From NCBI GenBank assembly GCA_014529385.2, contig CM043945.1, positions 149,159,241-149,223,240 of the forward strand: 64,000 bases of DNA, in the 5' to 3' direction. A model generated the notes under the pieces. That model made no database searches, was not told where the DNA came from, and worked only from the letters and a program-made list of their open reading frames with translations. The position numbers and the translations under genes are program-made. Positions 62,431 through 64,000 of the stretch are shown one piece after another (within the stretch, counting starts at the first letter, position 1; every line of letters begins with the position of its first letter). Source of the stretch: Adiantum capillus-veneris. Taxonomy: Eukaryota > Streptophyta > Polypodiopsida > Polypodiales > Pteridaceae.

Positions 62431-63140
62431 TATCCCGTGCCAGCGTGGTGGTGTTTCAAGCACAAAACAAGGCAGATTTGAAACAAAATTCTTTGCACTG
62501 CTCTTAACACAAGCACAATTGGTGCGGCCGACCAGCCAAAAGGAATCGAGCAGGGGTGAGGTATTACGTGTCCTAAGCTCTTTTTGACCGGCAAGTGGTT
62601 GGCTGGCCGTTGTAGCCCACACCCCACCTCTCCTAGCAATAACAAAGCCATCCCTCCCAACCAATCAACAAGCTCGTTGCTAAAAAAAGGGCTGGCCGTC
62701 AACCGGCCATAGCAGTTGTGCTCGAAATTTTCGAGCGGCTAGCTAATATTCCATGGAATCTTCTAATGGCTGGAAAGTGGCCGGACGGCTAGATGTGCTA
62801 GAGCTATATGTAGCCGTATTTTATCCAAATGTATCCCGTGCCGGTACGGTGGTGTTTCAAGCACACAACAAGGCAGATTTGAAATGAAATCCTTTGCACT
62901 GCTCTCTGCTCGTATTCTGTCCAAAGGTATCCCGCACCGGTGCGAAGGTGTTTCAAGCACAAAACAAGGAAGATTTGAAACGGAATCCTTTGCACTGCTC
63001 TCTACTCGTATTCTATCCGAAGGTATCCCGCGCCGACATGGTGATGTCTCAAGCACAAAACAAGGAAGCCTTGAACCAGACTCCAGCTGTGCATTGATCT
63101 TTGCCCATACTCTCCCCAAAGGTAAGTTGCATCGGTGCAG
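62431..63140. repeat. 96-bp tandem repeat
   Basis: Units begin TATCCCG[CT]RCCGG and continue GTGTTTCAAGCACA and TTTGCACTGCTCT. They start at 62832, 62928 and 63024, with a degenerate fourth at about 63123 and an outlying copy at 62431. Because 96 is divisible by three, long frames run across the array on both strands. I see no sign that any is a gene. Confidence 0.85.
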
Positions 63141-63282
63141 CGGTGTTTGAATGCATTATGGTGCCAACTCCTTTGTAGCCACCAGCTCACTGCAAGACAC
63201 TGAGGCAACATTCTCCTTGGGCTCATAAAACTGCGGTCCATGAATGAGTTGTAGCTCCCGCCATCAACAACCTCAAACTCTA

Positions 63283-64000
63283 TGTCATAAAATCTAATAT
63301 CTAACCAACCCAAATGATTTTCTCATATTAAATTGATCACTTAATGTGGGAGAATAAACGGGAACAAGTGTTAAGATATAGATATGTGCTTATAGATCTA
63401 TCTCAACGCGGGGCCAATAGTAAAGGGGCCCAAATGGGAGATGGTCTATCAAGAGCAAGGCTAACCAATGGAGCATAAGACCTTAGGGTTAGCTTCATTG
63501 AAGACCTCCAATAATGTGTGTAAAAGTCCTTTGACCTTAGGTAAGCTAGGGCTGAGCTTGAGGTGGGAACCCGGCCCAAGCTCGAGGTGCTTGACTTGCT
63601 TGAGGTGCTTGATTAAAGTGCTTGAGGTGCTTGACTTGCCGCTTGATTAAGGTGCTTGAGGTGCCTTGACATGCTTGCCTGAGATGCTTGTGGGAATACC
63701 CCCTAGTCCAAGTGCTTTGTCATGCTTGATGACTAAGGTGCTTGAGCTCCTAAAGTCAAAAGCATCCCTACAAGAGGGGGGGCGAGCCCTTTTCCTAGGG
63801 ATTAGAGAGAGAACACACACTCACACTCACAAGGGAAGCCCCAGCTTGAAGAGGCAGCAAGGACACATGTCAGGTCCCTACCCATGTTACCTTCATGTGT
63901 TGCTTGAAGCCTATTGGCTAGGCTTCAAAGGGGTCCAATGATAAATTAATTGAATTATCTAATTGTTTTTGCATTTATCAAGTCCTCTCTCTCAAAGGGG
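63283..64000 (+). repeat. Partial LTR related to the nested chromovirus, cut by the window edge
   Basis: TGTCATAAAATCTAATATC, then AAATGATTTTCTCATATTAAA and CACTTAATGTGG, match the start of the chromovirus LTR read on its coding strand (complement of 37412 leftward) with substitutions. Further in, GGACACATGTCAG, CTATTGG and GGTCCAATGA also correspond. A stretch of short CTTGAGGTG repeats (63570-63700) is not shared. The bases before 63283 are not purine-rich, so this is a 5' LTR of a plus-strand element or a solo LTR, not a 3' LTR. Confidence 0.75.

Noticed and set aside
62398-63150. Protein with 32-residue repeats
   Set aside because: A 96-bp period keeps every frame open on both strands. 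No frame is clearly preferred.

Overview
This 64 kb window is nuclear DNA of a land plant with a repeat-dense genome. The evidence is plant Ty3/gypsy and Ty1/copia polyproteins, an intron-rich AKT-type Shaker potassium channel gene, long CT, AC and GT microsatellites, and insertions nested within insertions. The style of the large gypsy polyprotein (Tat-like reverse transcriptase, two H2C2 fingers) and the repeat load make me favour a fern or other seed-free vascular plant. That is inference; the sequence alone does not fix the species.

Layout. Positions 1-6000 hold a 126-bp in-frame tandem duplication, several (CT)n tracts, a possible decayed copia gag and a LINE 3' fragment, then AT-rich intergenic DNA. 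Positions 6005-39032 are one giant Ty3/gypsy element with identical CTCAT target-site duplications, ~0.93 kb LTRs, a tRNA-Asp-type primer-binding site and a 3' polypurine tract. Three insertions sit inside it: a 2.26 kb solo LTR within its 5' LTR (6417-8674), a copia element missing its 3' end (14337 to ~18850), and a young chromodomain gypsy element on the minus strand (28543-37412, duplication GATAC). Without them the host element is about 17.4 kb. Positions 39038-46600 are intergenic, with a 408-bp tandem duplication and a 406-bp inverted-repeat element carrying a tRNA-like segment. Positions 46622-52889 are the only clear host gene, a 13-exon AKT-type channel whose spliced reading frame is exactly 855 codons plus stop. 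From 54105 to the right edge come a ~240-bp tandem array leading into an LTR-like region, a second LINE tail, a minus-strand relic of the giant element's repeat-motif tail, a 96-bp tandem repeat, and the first ~720 bp of an LTR related to the young gypsy element.

Most interesting system. The giant gypsy element has features I do not recognise from standard plant retrotransposon maps. Its 5' leader and its post-pol region each carry four copies of a 24-bp palindrome (half-site AGACATCCTACG). The 3' set is spaced 285, 285 and 284 bp, inside diverged repeats whose palindrome is unchanged. A retropepsin-like domain lies after the integrase and is followed by a tail repeating a W-[IVM]-P-K motif. 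An extra ~1,145-codon 3' gene encodes a protein with a basic N-terminus, a Pro-rich hinge and a long coiled coil. A plausible but untested idea is that the coiled-coil protein or a host factor binds the palindromes.

Decay. The giant element is inactive: its gag has many stops, mostly TAG, its reverse transcriptase has a small internal deletion, and the region where a gag-proximal protease is expected is missing at the truncated copia junction. The nested chromodomain element looks recent, with only about four LTR substitutions by eye, but has two single-base frameshifts in pol.
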